Of a stretch of 64,000 nt of DNA, positions 40,144 to 49,873 are shown in pieces (position 1 is the first letter of the stretch; every line of letters starts with the position of its first letter). The translations under genes were made by a program, and so were the position numbers. A model generated the notes under the pieces. The model did not search any database. It worked only from the letters and a program-made list of their open reading frames with translations, and was not told the origin of the DNA. Source of the stretch: Nonomuraea guangzhouensis (GTDB lineage Bacteria; Actinomycetota; Actinomycetes; Streptosporangiales; Streptosporangiaceae); assembly GCF_019396345.1 (NCBI RefSeq), contig NZ_JAHKRM010000012.1, positions 62,001 to 126,000 of the forward strand, written 5' to 3'.

Positions 40144-41447
40144 TCAAGCTGAGAAGTGCCGCGGCGGCGCTCGCCGTCGCGGCATTGACCCTGACCGCGT
40201 GCGGCTCTGGTGACGACGGGCAGCAGCCTGCCGCCGGCGGCCAGCCGCGCGTGCTCAAGCTGTGGCACTACGAGAGCGCCGAAGGCGCGATGGGCAAGGC
40301 CTGGGCGGCGGCGATCAAGAAGTTCGAGTCGACCCACCCGGGCGTGACGGTGAAGTTCGAGGAGAAGGGCTTCGAGCAGATCCAGAAGACGGCCAGCATG
40401 GTGCTCAACTCCGACGAGGCGCCCGACATCATGGAGTACAACAAGGGCAACGCCACCGCCGGACTGCTGTCGAAGCAGGGCCTGCTGACGGATCTGTCGG
40501 AGCAGGCGACGAAGCGTGGCTGGGACAAGCTGCTGTCCGCCAGCCTGCAGACCACCGCCAAATATGACGACCGGGGCATCATGGGCTCGGGCAAGTGGTT
40601 CGGGGTGCCGAACTACGGCGAGTACGTGATGGTCTACTACAACAAAGACCTGTTCGAGAAGAACGGCGTCACGGTGCCGACGACGTTCGACGAGTTCACC
40701 GCCGCGCTCGACAAGTTCGCCAAGGCCGGCGTCACGCCGATCTCCACGGCCGGCGCCGAGTACCCGGCCCAGCAGATCTTCTACCTGCTCGCGCTGAGCA
40801 AGGCCAACCGGGCGTGGGTCGACTCCTACGAGCTCTACAAGGGCAAGGTCGACTTCCACGGTCCCGAGTTCACCTACGCCGCCGACACCATGGCCGACTG
40901 GGTGAAGAAGGGCTACATCGCCAAGGACTCGGCCGGGATCAAGGCCGAGGACATGGCCACCGCGTTCATCGGCGGCAAGTTCCCGATCATGGTGTCCGGC
41001 AGCTGGTGGTACGGCCGGTTCCAGACGGAGATCAAGAAGTTCCAGTGGGGCTCGTTCCTGTGGCCCGGCAACCAGCTCGCCCCCGGCTCCAGCGGCAACA
41101 TCTGGGTCGTCCCGGAGAAGTCCAAGCAGAAGGACCTGGCCTACGACTTCATCGACATCACGATGAGCAAGGAGATCCAGAACCTGCTCGGCAACTCCGG
41201 CGGCGTCCCGGTCGCGGCCGACGCCGCCGCCATCACCGACCCCAAGAGCAAGGAGCTCATCGACAACTTCAACAAGCTGACCTCGCAGGACCAGCTGGCC
41301 TTCTACCCCGACTGGCCCGCCCCCGGCTACTACGACGTCCTCGTGGCCGGCGTCCAGAACCTCATCAACGGCAGCAAGCCCCCGGCCAAGGTGCTCGACG
41401 AGATCGCCCAGCCGTACACCGAGAACCTCGCGGACCTTGGCAACTAG
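40140..41447 (+). CDS. Sugar-binding lipoprotein of ABC importer 2
   Basis: The 435 residues start MIKLRSAAAALAVAALTLTA with lipobox LTAC, lipid-anchored outside. The mature part is a family 1 solute-binding protein (VLKLWHYESAEGAMGKAWAA; DIMEYNKGNATAGLLSKQGL; WYNKDLF-like YYNKDLFEKNG). The ATG overlaps the GH31 stop by four bases and GGAG lies six bases before it. Placement between an alpha-xylosidase and two permeases suggests capture of xyloglucan-type oligosaccharides or isoprimeverose. Confidence 0.92.
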   Translation: MIKLRSAAAALAVAALTLTACGSGDDGQQPAAGGQPRVLKLWHYESAEGAMGKAWAAAIKKFESTHPGVTVKFEEKGFEQIQKTASMVLNSDEAPDIMEYNKGNATAGLLSKQGLLTDLSEQATKRGWDKLLSASLQTTAKYDDRGIMGSGKWFGVPNYGEYVMVYYNKDLFEKNGVTVPTTFDEFTAALDKFAKAGVTPISTAGAEYPAQQIFYLLALSKANRAWVDSYELYKGKVDFHGPEFTYAADTMADWVKKGYIAKDSAGIKAEDMATAFIGGKFPIMVSGSWWYGRFQTEIKKFQWGSFLWPGNQLAPGSSGNIWVVPEKSKQKDLAYDFIDITMSKEIQNLLGNSGGVPVAADAAAITDPKSKELIDNFNKLTSQDQLAFYPDWPAPGYYDVLVAGVQNLINGSKPPAKVLDEIAQPYTENLADLGN

Positions 41448-42303
41448 AGCGGCACGCGGCTACTGGCCGTACCTGATCCCCAGCGCGGTGCTGTTCACCG
41501 CGGTCATCGTCGTGCCGTTCGTGATGAACGTCGCGACGAGCTTCACCCGCTGGTCGGGGGTGGGCACCCCCACCTGGATCGGGGTGGACAACTACGCCCG
41601 GCTGTTCCGGGACGAGCGGTTCTGGACGTCGTTCGCCAACAACGTGGCGCTGATCGTCGCCATGGCGATCATCCCCACGGTGCTCGGTCTGGTGCTGGCC
41701 GCCGCGTTGTTCGACTACATCGGCAAGCGGTTCGGCCCCCGCACGGCCTCGGCCCTGCGGGCGGCCTACTACCTGCCGCAGGTGCTGCCCGTCGCGGTGG
41801 CCGGGGTGGTGTGGGGCTGGATGCTCCACCCGACCTACGGCGCGGTGAACCAGATCTTCGGGCTGAAGGTCAACTGGCTCGGCGATCCGGACTACGCGCT
41901 GGCCACCGTGATGGCGGTGATGGTGTGGTTCCAGCTCGGCTACCCGGTCGTCATCTTCATGGCCGGGTTGCAGCGGGCCGATCCCGCGCTGCACGAGGCG
42001 GCGGAGATCGACGGGGCCTCGTGGTGGCGCAGGTTCTGGCACATCACGATCCCGCAGATCCGTCCTGAGATCTTCGTCGTGCTGCTGACCTGCACGATCG
42101 CCGCGCTCAAGGTGTTCGGGCCGATCTTCGTGCTGACCAGGGGCGGGCCGGCCAACGCCACGATGGTGCCCTCGTACTTCTCGTACCTGAACTTCTTCCA
42201 GAAGTCCAACGTCGGGTACGGCTCGGCCATCGCCACCATCCTGGCGCTGATCATCGTCGTGGTGACCTTCGCCTTTCTGCGGGTCCAGGAGCGAGAGTCG
42301 TGA
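41437..42303 (+). CDS. Sugar ABC transporter permease, MalF type (importer 2)
   Basis: The 288-residue protein begins with TTG at 41437, overlapping the binding-protein gene by 11 bases, and has six membrane segments (ARGYWPYLIPSAVLFTAVIV onward). The ATPase-contact loop is EAAEIDGASWWRRFWHITIP near residue 188. It forms the channel with the gene that follows at a four-base overlap. The translational coupling supports the unusual TTG start. Confidence 0.9.
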   Translation: MATRAARGYWPYLIPSAVLFTAVIVVPFVMNVATSFTRWSGVGTPTWIGVDNYARLFRDERFWTSFANNVALIVAMAIIPTVLGLVLAAALFDYIGKRFGPRTASALRAAYYLPQVLPVAVAGVVWGWMLHPTYGAVNQIFGLKVNWLGDPDYALATVMAVMVWFQLGYPVVIFMAGLQRADPALHEAAEIDGASWWRRFWHITIPQIRPEIFVVLLTCTIAALKVFGPIFVLTRGGPANATMVPSYFSYLNFFQKSNVGYGSAIATILALIIVVVTFAFLRVQERES

Positions 42304-43112
42304 GACGCTACCCGATCCTGGCCGCGATGACGGTGCTCGCCGCCGTCATGCTGTTCCCGTTCGTCATCGTCACGTTCAACGCCTTCAAGACGCCCGCCGA
42401 GTATTCGGCGGGCAGCCCGCTGAGCCCGCCGCAGGGCCTGAACCTCGACGGGATCATCGCCTTCTGGACCCGGGTCGACTTCGGCGAGAAACTGCTGAAC
42501 AGCCTCGTGATCAGCGGCTCCGTCGCCGTGCTCGCCGTGGTGCTGTCGGTGCTCAACGCCTACGCCCTCGGCATCGGCCGGGTCCGGGGGCGGCTCTGGA
42601 TCCTGGTGCTGTTCCTGGTGGCCAACACGCTGCCGCAGGAGGCGCTGGCCTACCCGCTCTACTACCTGGCCAAGGCGGCCGGCCTGTACGACTCCAAGCT
42701 GGCGGTGATCATCGTGTTCACCGTCATCCAGGCTGCCTTCGGCACCTACCTGCTCAGCGCCGTGCTCGGCCAGTTCCCGCGCGAGATCCTCGAGGCGGCG
42801 CGGATGGACGGCGCCGGGCGGTTCCTGGCGCTGTGGCGGATCGTCGTGCCGATCAGCCGGCCCACGCTGTCGGTCCTGGTGATCTTCTTCTTCATCTGGA
42901 CCTGGAACGAGTTCTTCCTCCCGCTCATCTTCCTGGTCTCCAACGACACCCAGACGGTCCCCGTCGCCCTCGGCGTGCTGCAGGGCGAGAAGTACATGGA
43001 CGCCACCATGTCCAGCGCCTCGGCGCTGCTCGGCATCGTCCCGGCCGTCGCTTTCTTCCTCATCTTCCAGCGGACGCTGACCCGGGGCATCACGGTCGGC
43101 GCCATCAAGTAG
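42300..43112 (+). CDS. Sugar ABC transporter permease, MalG type (importer 2)
   Basis: The 270 residues begin at GTG 42300 (GTGA overlap with the previous gene). Six membrane segments and the loop EILEAARMDGAGRFLALWRI, then FFIWTWNEFFLPLIFL, are typical MalG features. It completes importer 2. No ATP-binding subunit is encoded in the operon. Ten bases separate it from the secreted GH3 gene. Confidence 0.91.
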   Translation: MRRYPILAAMTVLAAVMLFPFVIVTFNAFKTPAEYSAGSPLSPPQGLNLDGIIAFWTRVDFGEKLLNSLVISGSVAVLAVVLSVLNAYALGIGRVRGRLWILVLFLVANTLPQEALAYPLYYLAKAAGLYDSKLAVIIVFTVIQAAFGTYLLSAVLGQFPREILEAARMDGAGRFLALWRIVVPISRPTLSVLVIFFFIWTWNEFFLPLIFLVSNDTQTVPVALGVLQGEKYMDATMSSASALLGIVPAVAFFLIFQRTLTRGITVGAIK

Positions 43113-43122
43113 GAGCTTCCTG

Positions 43123-46050
43123 ATGAAGCGAGTCCTAGCGGCCGTCTTGCTGGCGGTCACCATGGGCGGGGCGCCCGTCAACGCGGCGCGTGCCGCCGAC
43201 GTCCTGCCGTACCAGAACCCGGCCCTGCCGCTCGACCAGCGCGTCGGCGACCTGCTGGGCCGGCTCACCCTCGACGAGAAGATCTCGCTGCTGCACCAGT
43301 CGCAGCGGGCGATCCCCCGGCTCGGCATCCCGTACTTCAAGGCCGGGACCGAGGCCCTGCACGGCGTCGCCTGGTCCAACGACCACAACGACGCCTGGAA
43401 CCAGAAGCTGGCGAGCGGCACGGTCTTCCCGCAGGCCGTCGGCCTGGCCAGCACCTGGGATCCGGAGCTGATCAAGCGGGTCGGCTCGGCCGTGGGCGAC
43501 GAGGTGCGCGGCTACAACGCGATCGACCCGGTCCTGTGGGGCACCCAGGTGTGGGCGCCGGTGGTCAACCTGCTGCGCGACCCGCGCTGGGGGCGCAACG
43601 AGGAGAGCTACTCCGAGGACCCGCTGCTGACCGGCGCCATCTCCACCGCCTACGGCAAGGGCCTGTCCGGCGACGACCCCGTCTACCTCAAGACCGCGCC
43701 GGTGCTCAAGCACTACCTGGCCAACAACAACGAGTACCTGCGCGGCCTCACCTCCTCCAACCTGCGGCCCAGGGTCAAGCACGAGTACGACGAGGCCGCC
43801 TTCAAGCCGGCCATCTCCGCCGACGCCGCCACCGGCGTGATGGCCTCCTACAACCTGGTCAACGGGCGGCCGAACACGGTCAACCCCGACCTCGACGACG
43901 TCGTGCGCTCGTGGACGCACAAGGACCTCTACAACGTGAGCGACGCCTGGGCGCCCGACGCGCTCCAGGAGTACGAGCACTACTACGAGACCAAGCCCGA
44001 GGCCGTCGCCGCGACGCTCAAGGCCGGGCTCGACAGCTTCACGATCAACAACGACGACCCCGCGCCCATGACCGCGAACCTGACCGCCGCCCTCTCCCAG
44101 GGCCTGATCACCGAGGCCGACATCGACCAGGCCGTGCGGCACGTGCTGTCGATCAGGATCCGGCTCGGCCAGCTCGACCCGGACGGCGGGCCGTACGCGA
44201 AGATCACCAAGGACGTGATCAACTCGGCGGCGAACCAGCGGCTCAACCGGGAGACCGCGAGCAAGGCGATGGTCCTGCTCAAGAACTCCGGCAGGACGCT
44301 GCCGCTCTCGCCCGGCCTGAAGAAGGTCGCGGTGCTCGGGCCGCTGCAGGACACCCTGTTCAGCGACTGGTACGGCGGCACCATGCCCTACCAGGTGACC
44401 CCGCTCGACGGCATCAAGGAGCGGCTCGGCGCGAAGGCGGCGGTGACCGGCGCCGACGCGCTGGACCGGATCGCGCTCAAGGACGTGGCCAGCGGCAAGT
44501 ACGTCACCGCGACCGGCACCACGGGCCAGAACGTCGTCGTGTCGGACACCGCGCCCGCTGGCGCCTCGACCTGGGACCAGACCGACTGGACCGGTGACGT
44601 CTCGACCCTGCGCAACGTGGGCAACGGCAAGCTGCTGACCGGCAACTTCGGGCCGTACGTCACCAACTCCGACATCCCGGGCGGCTGGTTCGTCCAGCAG
44701 CAGTTCCGGCTGGAGCGGCAGGCGGACGGCACGTACCTGATCCAGTACGTCGGCTACGAGGTCAACGAGGGCTGGTGGCCCTTCCCCGAGCACTACGTGA
44801 CCGTCGGCGCGGACGGCACGCTCGGCACCGGGACGAAGGCCGCCGCGGCGCACTTCGCCAGGGAGGTCGTCCAGAGCGGCGCCGAGACCGCGGCGGCCGC
44901 GGCCAAGGGCGCCGACGCGGCGGTGGTCGTGGTCGGCAGCAACCCGTTCGTCTACGGCCGCGAGAACCACGACCGCGCGAGCCTCGCGCTCGGCCAGGGC
45001 CAGCAGGACCTGATCAAGGCCGTCCGGGCGGCCAACCCCAACACCGTGGTCGTCCTGGAGGACAGCTACCCCACCACGATGAACGTGGACACCCCGTCCC
45101 TGCTCTGGACCACCCACGCGGGCGCCGAGACCGGGCACGCGCTCGCCGACGTGCTCTTCGGCGACCGCGACCCGGGTGGCCGGCTGACCCAGACCTGGTA
45201 CCGGTCCGACGACCTGCCGGACATCCTCGACTACGACATCACCAAGACCGGGATGACCTACCTCTATCACCGGGGCGACCCGCTCTACGCCTTCGGCCAC
45301 GGCCTCAGCTACACCACCTTCGGCTATCAGGGCTTGAAGGTGACCCCGCGCGGCGACTCCTACGACGTCACCGTCAAGGTCACCAACACCGGCTCGCGGG
45401 CCGGTGAGGAGGTCGTCCAGCTCTACACCCACCAGCAGAGCTCGCGCGTGACCCAGCCGGTCAAGCAGCTGCGCGGCTTCACCCGCGTCTCGCTGCGGCC
45501 CGGCGAGAGCCGTACGGTGAAGCTGACCGTGAAGAAGGCCGACCTGGCCCTGTGGGACGTCACCCGCGGCAAGTGGGCCGTGGAGACGGCCACCCACGAC
45601 GTCCTGGTCGGCTCCTCCTCCTCGGCCATCAGGCAGCGCACGACGCTCCAGGTGGCCGGCGAGCGGATCCCGCCCCGCGACCTGACCAGGAGCACCCGGG
45701 CGATCGACTTCGACGACTACTCCGGCGTCGACCTGGTCGACACGTCGAAGGAGCGCGGCGAGGCGATCGGGGCGTCCGCGGGCGACTGGCTGAAGTTCGC
45801 CGGCACCGACCTGCGCGGCGGGCTCACCGGCATCACCGCCGGCGTGTCCTCGGTGGCGGGCGGCTCCTTCGAGGTCCGCTCGGGCTCTCCGACGGGCGCG
45901 CTCCTGGCCACCGTGGCGGTCCCGGCCACGGGCGGCATCTACCAGTACGGCACGGCGTCGGCGACGTTGTCCGGAGCCACCGGGGTCCGGGACCTCTACG
46001 TGGTCTTCAAGGGCGACCTGCGGATCAAGGATTTGACGCTCACGAAGTAA
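43123..46050 (+). CDS. Secreted GH3 glycosidase with C-terminal CBM6-like domain
   Basis: The 975 residues begin with a signal peptide (MKRVLAAVLLAVTMGGAPVNAARA). The GH3 N-domain has GTEALHGVAW, WAPVVNLLRDPRWGRNEESY and the nucleophile Asp274 in VSDAWAP. The C-domain is split by a beta-trefoil-like insert of about 130 residues (YVTATGTTGQNVVVSDTAPA), then a fibronectin-III-like domain, and ends with a CBM6-like module (DYSGVDLVDTSKERGEAIGA). It would act outside the cell or at the surface as a beta-glucosidase or beta-xylosidase. GGAG lies eight bases before the ATG. Last gene of the GH31 operon. A close cytosolic paralogue lies at 54170. Confidence 0.91.
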   Translation: MKRVLAAVLLAVTMGGAPVNAARAADVLPYQNPALPLDQRVGDLLGRLTLDEKISLLHQSQRAIPRLGIPYFKAGTEALHGVAWSNDHNDAWNQKLASGTVFPQAVGLASTWDPELIKRVGSAVGDEVRGYNAIDPVLWGTQVWAPVVNLLRDPRWGRNEESYSEDPLLTGAISTAYGKGLSGDDPVYLKTAPVLKHYLANNNEYLRGLTSSNLRPRVKHEYDEAAFKPAISADAATGVMASYNLVNGRPNTVNPDLDDVVRSWTHKDLYNVSDAWAPDALQEYEHYYETKPEAVAATLKAGLDSFTINNDDPAPMTANLTAALSQGLITEADIDQAVRHVLSIRIRLGQLDPDGGPYAKITKDVINSAANQRLNRETASKAMVLLKNSGRTLPLSPGLKKVAVLGPLQDTLFSDWYGGTMPYQVTPLDGIKERLGAKAAVTGADALDRIALKDVASGKYVTATGTTGQNVVVSDTAPAGASTWDQTDWTGDVSTLRNVGNGKLLTGNFGPYVTNSDIPGGWFVQQQFRLERQADGTYLIQYVGYEVNEGWWPFPEHYVTVGADGTLGTGTKAAAAHFAREVVQSGAETAAAAAKGADAAVVVVGSNPFVYGRENHDRASLALGQGQQDLIKAVRAANPNTVVVLEDSYPTTMNVDTPSLLWTTHAGAETGHALADVLFGDRDPGGRLTQTWYRSDDLPDILDYDITKTGMTYLYHRGDPLYAFGHGLSYTTFGYQGLKVTPRGDSYDVTVKVTNTGSRAGEEVVQLYTHQQSSRVTQPVKQLRGFTRVSLRPGESRTVKLTVKKADLALWDVTRGKWAVETATHDVLVGSSSSAIRQRTTLQVAGERIPPRDLTRSTRAIDFDDYSGVDLVDTSKERGEAIGASAGDWLKFAGTDLRGGLTGITAGVSSVAGGSFEVRSGSPTGALLATVAVPATGGIYQYGTASATLSGATGVRDLYVVFKGDLRIKDLTLTK

Positions 46051-46070
46051 GTTTGGTTAATAACCAAACT
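46050..46070. promoter_or_regulatory. XylR-like operator before the xyloglucanase gene
   Basis: Two 10-base arms, AGTTTGGTTA and its exact complement, flank one base, overlapping the GH3 stop. The AGTTTG-N9-CAAACT core has the spacing of the Bacillus subtilis xyl operator. It lies 159 bases before the GH74 start. Confidence 0.65.
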
Positions 46071-46228
46071 ATTGACCTCACTCGGAGGCTGTGTGAGCCT
46101 CTGAGTGAGGTTTCGGGGCCTCGATACCATGCGCGCTGGAACGGCGACGGCAGGGTCCTGTAACCCGGTCGTGCATGGCGGTCATCTGCTGCTGTGGGGC
46201 CCGCACGCCCCGGAGAGGGAAACCGCTC

Positions 46229-48934
46229 ATGCGAAGAAGGTTGTTCAGCCTGCTCGCGATGGCCGCCGTCGTCGTGACGATGGTGGTCGTGCGGATGGCG
46301 CCGGTCGGCGCCGTCGCCGCGGATCCGTACGCGTTCAAGGGAGTGAAGATCGGCGGCGGCGGCTTCGTCCCCGGCATCATCTTCAACCAGAAGGAAAAGG
46401 ACCTCATCTACGCCCGGACCGACATCGGTGGCGTCTACCGCTGGGACAAGACCAAGTGGGTGCCGCTGCTCGACTCGATCGGCTGGGACAAGTGGAACTG
46501 GGTCGGCGGCGTCAGCGTCGCCACCGACCCCGTCGACCCGAACCGGGTCTACGTCGCCACCGGCATGTACACCAACGACTGGGATCCCAACAACGGCGCG
46601 ATCCTGCGCTCCACCGACCGGGGCGCCACCTGGGCCGCCACCGAGCTGCCGTTCAAGGGCTTCGGCAACATGCCGGGCCGCGGCATGGGCGAGCGCCTGG
46701 TCATCGACCCGAACAAGAACAACATCCTGTTCTACGGCACCGCCAACAAGAACGGCCTGTGGAAGAGCACCGACTACGGCGTCACCTGGGCCAAGGTCAC
46801 CGGCTTCCCGAACGTCGGCAACTTCGCCCAGGACCCGAACGACACCACCTACAACTACAACACGATGACCCAGGGCATCCCCTGGATCACCTTCGACCCG
46901 CGCACCGGCTCGGCCGGCACCGCCACCAAGACGATCTACGCCGGGGTGGCGGACAAGGACAACAACGTCTACCGCTCCACCGACGGCGGCGCCACCTGGA
47001 GCCGGGTGGCCGGCCAGCCGACCGGCTACATCCCGCACAAGGGCGTGCTCGACGCGGTCAACGGCTACCTCTACCTGGCCACCGGCAACACCGGAGGCCC
47101 GTACGTGGGCGAGGACGGCGAGGTGTGGCGCTACGCCACCGCCACCGGCACCTGGACCGAGATCACCCCGACCCCCGACGCCGACCGCTACTACGGCTTC
47201 AGCGGCATGACCATCGACCGGCAGAACCCGAGCACGATCATGGTCGCCAGCCAGGTGTCGTGGTGGCCGGACAACATCATGTTCCGCAGCACCGACAGCG
47301 GCGCCACCTGGACGCGGATCTGGGACTGGAACGGCTACCCCAACCGGACCTTCCGCTACACCCAGGACGTCTCCTCGCACCCGTGGCTGGCCATGGGCAA
47401 CCCGCAGCCCCCCGAGATCACCCCCAAGCTCGGCTGGATGACCGAGGCGATGGAGATCGACCCGTTCGACTCCAACCGGCTGCTGTACGGCACCGGCGCC
47501 ACCATCTACGGCACCACCAACCTCAAGCAGTGGGACGCCGCCGGCGGCAAGATCACCATCAAGCCGTTCATCGAGGGGCTGGAGGAGACCGCCGTCCTCG
47601 ACCTGATCAGCCCGCCGTCCGGGGCGCCGCTGCTGTCGGCGGTCGGCGACATCGGCGGCTTCGTGCACAGCAACCTCGACGCCGTGCCGCCCATGATGTA
47701 CACCCAGCCCAACCTGGTCACCACCAGGAGCATGGACTACGCCGAGCTCAGCCCGTCGAACATGGTCCGCGCCGGCGACACTGACACGACCGGGGTGACC
47801 CGCCTCGGGTTCTCCTCCAACGGCGGCGCCAACTGGTGGCAGGCCAGCAGCGAGCCGGGCGGGGTCACCCAGGGCGGCAGCGTCGCGATCTCGGCGAACG
47901 CCGGCGCCACGGTGTGGGCGCCCACCGGCGGCGCGGTGAGCCGCTCGACCGACTCGGGCAGCTCGTGGACCGCCTCCAGCGGCATCCCGGCGGGCGCGCA
48001 GGTGCGCTCCGACCGGGTCAACCCGAACAAGTTCTACGGCTGGTCCGGTGGCAGGTTCTACGTCAGCACCAACGCGGGCGCCACCTTCACCCAGTCCGCC
48101 GCCACCGGCCTGCCCACCGGCGCCGCCACCGTCAAGTTCAAGGCCGTACCCGGCAAGGAGGGCCACATCTGGCTGGCCGGCGGCTCCCCGTCGACCGGCA
48201 AGTACGACCCGGCGGGCACGTACGGCCTGTGGCGCTCGACCGACTCCGGCGCCACCTTCACCAGGCTCGCCAACGTCACCGCGGCCGAGAACGTCGGCTA
48301 CGGCAAGGCGGCGCCCGGCGCCTCCTACATGTCGATCTACCTGGTCGGCCTGATCGACGGCGTGCACGGCCTGTTCCGCTCCGACGACGCGGGCGCCTCG
48401 TGGGTGCGGATCAACGACGACAAGCACCAGTACGCCAACATGGGCGAGGCGCTCACCGGCGACCCGCGTATCTACGGCCGCGTCTACTTCGGCACCAACG
48501 GCCGCGGCATCATCTACGGCGACCGCACCGGCCCCAACCCGACCCCGACCCCGACGCCCACCCCGACTCCGACGCCGACACCCACGCCCACCCCGACACC
48601 CACGCCGACGCCGACGCCGGTTCCGGGCAAGTCGTGCGCGGCGACCTACGCGCCGGGCACCCAGTGGCAGGGCGGCTTCTCGGCCGGGGTGACGGTGAAG
48701 AACTCCGGCACGGTCGCCATCACCGGCTGGACGGTCAACTGGACCTTCCCCAACGGCCAGACGATCACCCAGCTCTGGAACGGCGTCCACACCCAGACCG
48801 GCGCCGCGGTCAAGGTCGTCAACGCCGGTTACAACGGCGCGCTGGACTCCGGCGCGAGCACGACGTTCGGCTTCAACGGCAGCTGGACGACCGCCAACAA
48901 CCCACCCACCACGGTCACCTGCACGCCCGCCTGA
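46229..48934 (+). CDS. Secreted xyloglucanase, GH74 with CBM2
   Basis: From ATG 46229 (GAGAGGG upstream; an earlier frame start is less likely) the protein has 901 residues: signal peptide MRRRLFSLLAMAAVVVTMVV, a GH74 double seven-bladed propeller to about residue 765, a (PT)n linker of about 30 residues, and a CBM2 of about 100 residues (CAATYAPGTQWQGGFSAGVT). The catalytic acids Asp65 (RTDIGGVYRW) and Asp474 (VGDIGGFVH) match those of known GH74 xyloglucanases. CBM2 should bind cellulose, placing the enzyme on plant walls. It would cut the xyloglucan backbone to oligosaccharides for importers 2 and 3. Confidence 0.94.
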   Translation: MRRRLFSLLAMAAVVVTMVVVRMAPVGAVAADPYAFKGVKIGGGGFVPGIIFNQKEKDLIYARTDIGGVYRWDKTKWVPLLDSIGWDKWNWVGGVSVATDPVDPNRVYVATGMYTNDWDPNNGAILRSTDRGATWAATELPFKGFGNMPGRGMGERLVIDPNKNNILFYGTANKNGLWKSTDYGVTWAKVTGFPNVGNFAQDPNDTTYNYNTMTQGIPWITFDPRTGSAGTATKTIYAGVADKDNNVYRSTDGGATWSRVAGQPTGYIPHKGVLDAVNGYLYLATGNTGGPYVGEDGEVWRYATATGTWTEITPTPDADRYYGFSGMTIDRQNPSTIMVASQVSWWPDNIMFRSTDSGATWTRIWDWNGYPNRTFRYTQDVSSHPWLAMGNPQPPEITPKLGWMTEAMEIDPFDSNRLLYGTGATIYGTTNLKQWDAAGGKITIKPFIEGLEETAVLDLISPPSGAPLLSAVGDIGGFVHSNLDAVPPMMYTQPNLVTTRSMDYAELSPSNMVRAGDTDTTGVTRLGFSSNGGANWWQASSEPGGVTQGGSVAISANAGATVWAPTGGAVSRSTDSGSSWTASSGIPAGAQVRSDRVNPNKFYGWSGGRFYVSTNAGATFTQSAATGLPTGAATVKFKAVPGKEGHIWLAGGSPSTGKYDPAGTYGLWRSTDSGATFTRLANVTAAENVGYGKAAPGASYMSIYLVGLIDGVHGLFRSDDAGASWVRINDDKHQYANMGEALTGDPRIYGRVYFGTNGRGIIYGDRTGPNPTPTPTPTPTPTPTPTPTPTPTPTPTPVPGKSCAATYAPGTQWQGGFSAGVTVKNSGTVAITGWTVNWTFPNGQTITQLWNGVHTQTGAAVKVVNAGYNGALDSGASTTFGFNGSWTTANNPPTTVTCTPA
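48541..48628 (+). repeat. Pro-Thr linker repeat in GH74
   Basis: Tandem CCGACG/CCCACC-type hexamers encode the PT linker between the propeller and CBM2. Copy number of such tracts can vary between strains. Confidence 0.8.
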
Positions 48935-48943
48935 CACCGTGAG

Positions 48944-48974
48944 GAGGGAGGGGCCCGTCCCGGGTCCCTCCCTC
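48944..48974. terminator. Bidirectional terminator
   Basis: GAGGGAGGG and CCCTCCCTC pair around a GC-rich inner stem, between the convergent GH74 and permease genes. Confidence 0.7.
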
Positions 48975-48976
48975 GA

Positions 48977-49873
48977 TCAGCCTTTGACGGCCCCGATGAT
49001 GACGCCCTTGGTGAAGTGCTTCTGCACGAACGGGTAGATCACCAGCACCGGGAGCAGCGCCAGCGTCACGATGGCCATCTGGATGGCCAGGCTCGGCGGC
49101 AGCGCGTGCCCCCCGACGGCGGTGTCGCCCGTCTGGCCGACGAACATCGACTGCCCCTGCAGGACGAACTGCCGCAGCACCACCTGCAGCGGCCATTTGC
49201 TGTTGTCGTTGAGATAGAGGGTCGCGTTGAAGAAGGCGTTCCAGTAGCCGACCGCGTAGAACAGCCCGATCACCGCCGTGACGCCCTTGGACATGGGCAG
49301 CACGATCCGCCACAGGATGCGGAACTCACTCGCCCCGTCGATCCGCGCGCTGTCGGTGACCTCCTCCGGGATGTTCATGAAGAAGGCCCGCATGACGACC
49401 AGGTTGAACGCGGTGACGGCGGTCGGCAGGATCAGCGCCCAGTACGAGTCGATCAGCCCCAGCGAGCTGACCAGCAGGTAGCTCGGGATCATGCCGGGCC
49501 CGAACAGGAAGGTCAGCAGCACCAGGAACAGCATCGGCCGGTGCAACAGCGAACCGGGCCGCGACAGCCCGTAGGCCGCCAGGACCGTGACCGCGAGGCT
49601 GAGCAGGGTCCCGACGACGGTCACCCCGAGGCTCACCCCGATCGACCGGGTCACCACCCCGCCCGCGAACAACTGCTCGTAGGCGCCGAAGGACAGCTCG
49701 CCCGGCACGGTGACCAGGCCACCCGCCTTCGACACCGTCTCCTGCGTGGACAGGCTGGTCAGCACGACCATGTAGATCGGGAACAGCACCGCGGCCACGA
49801 TGAGGGCCAGCACCAGCCCCTTGACGCTCGCGCCGAGCCGGGTGGGCCGCTCGGCCCAGACAGGCATAGTCAT
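48977..49873 (-). CDS. Sugar ABC transporter permease 2 of importer 3
   Basis: The 298 residues start at ATG 49873 (MTMPVWAERPTRLGASVKGL), overlapping the stop of the first permease (ATGA). Six membrane segments and the loop EEVTDSARIDGASEFRILWR place it with the YtcP/LplC branch of CUT1 permeases, which pair with long binding proteins. A much longer open frame extends upstream but overlaps the first permease in another frame. Last gene of the leftward importer operon. Confidence 0.91.
   Translation of the reverse strand: MTMPVWAERPTRLGASVKGLVLALIVAAVLFPIYMVVLTSLSTQETVSKAGGLVTVPGELSFGAYEQLFAGGVVTRSIGVSLGVTVVGTLLSLAVTVLAAYGLSRPGSLLHRPMLFLVLLTFLFGPGMIPSYLLVSSLGLIDSYWALILPTAVTAFNLVVMRAFFMNIPEEVTDSARIDGASEFRILWRIVLPMSKGVTAVIGLFYAVGYWNAFFNATLYLNDNSKWPLQVVLRQFVLQGQSMFVGQTGDTAVGGHALPPSLAIQMAIVTLALLPVLVIYPFVQKHFTKGVIIGAVKG

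Noticed and set aside
48541-48628. Short regular repeats suggesting a CRISPR or minisatellite
   Set aside because: The repeats encode the Pro-Thr linker of GH74 in frame and have no spacers.
43135-48937. Open frames of 820 and 965 codons antisense to GH3 and GH74
   Set aside because: Both mirror real genes with intact motifs, have no family-like segments of their own, and lack ribosome sites.
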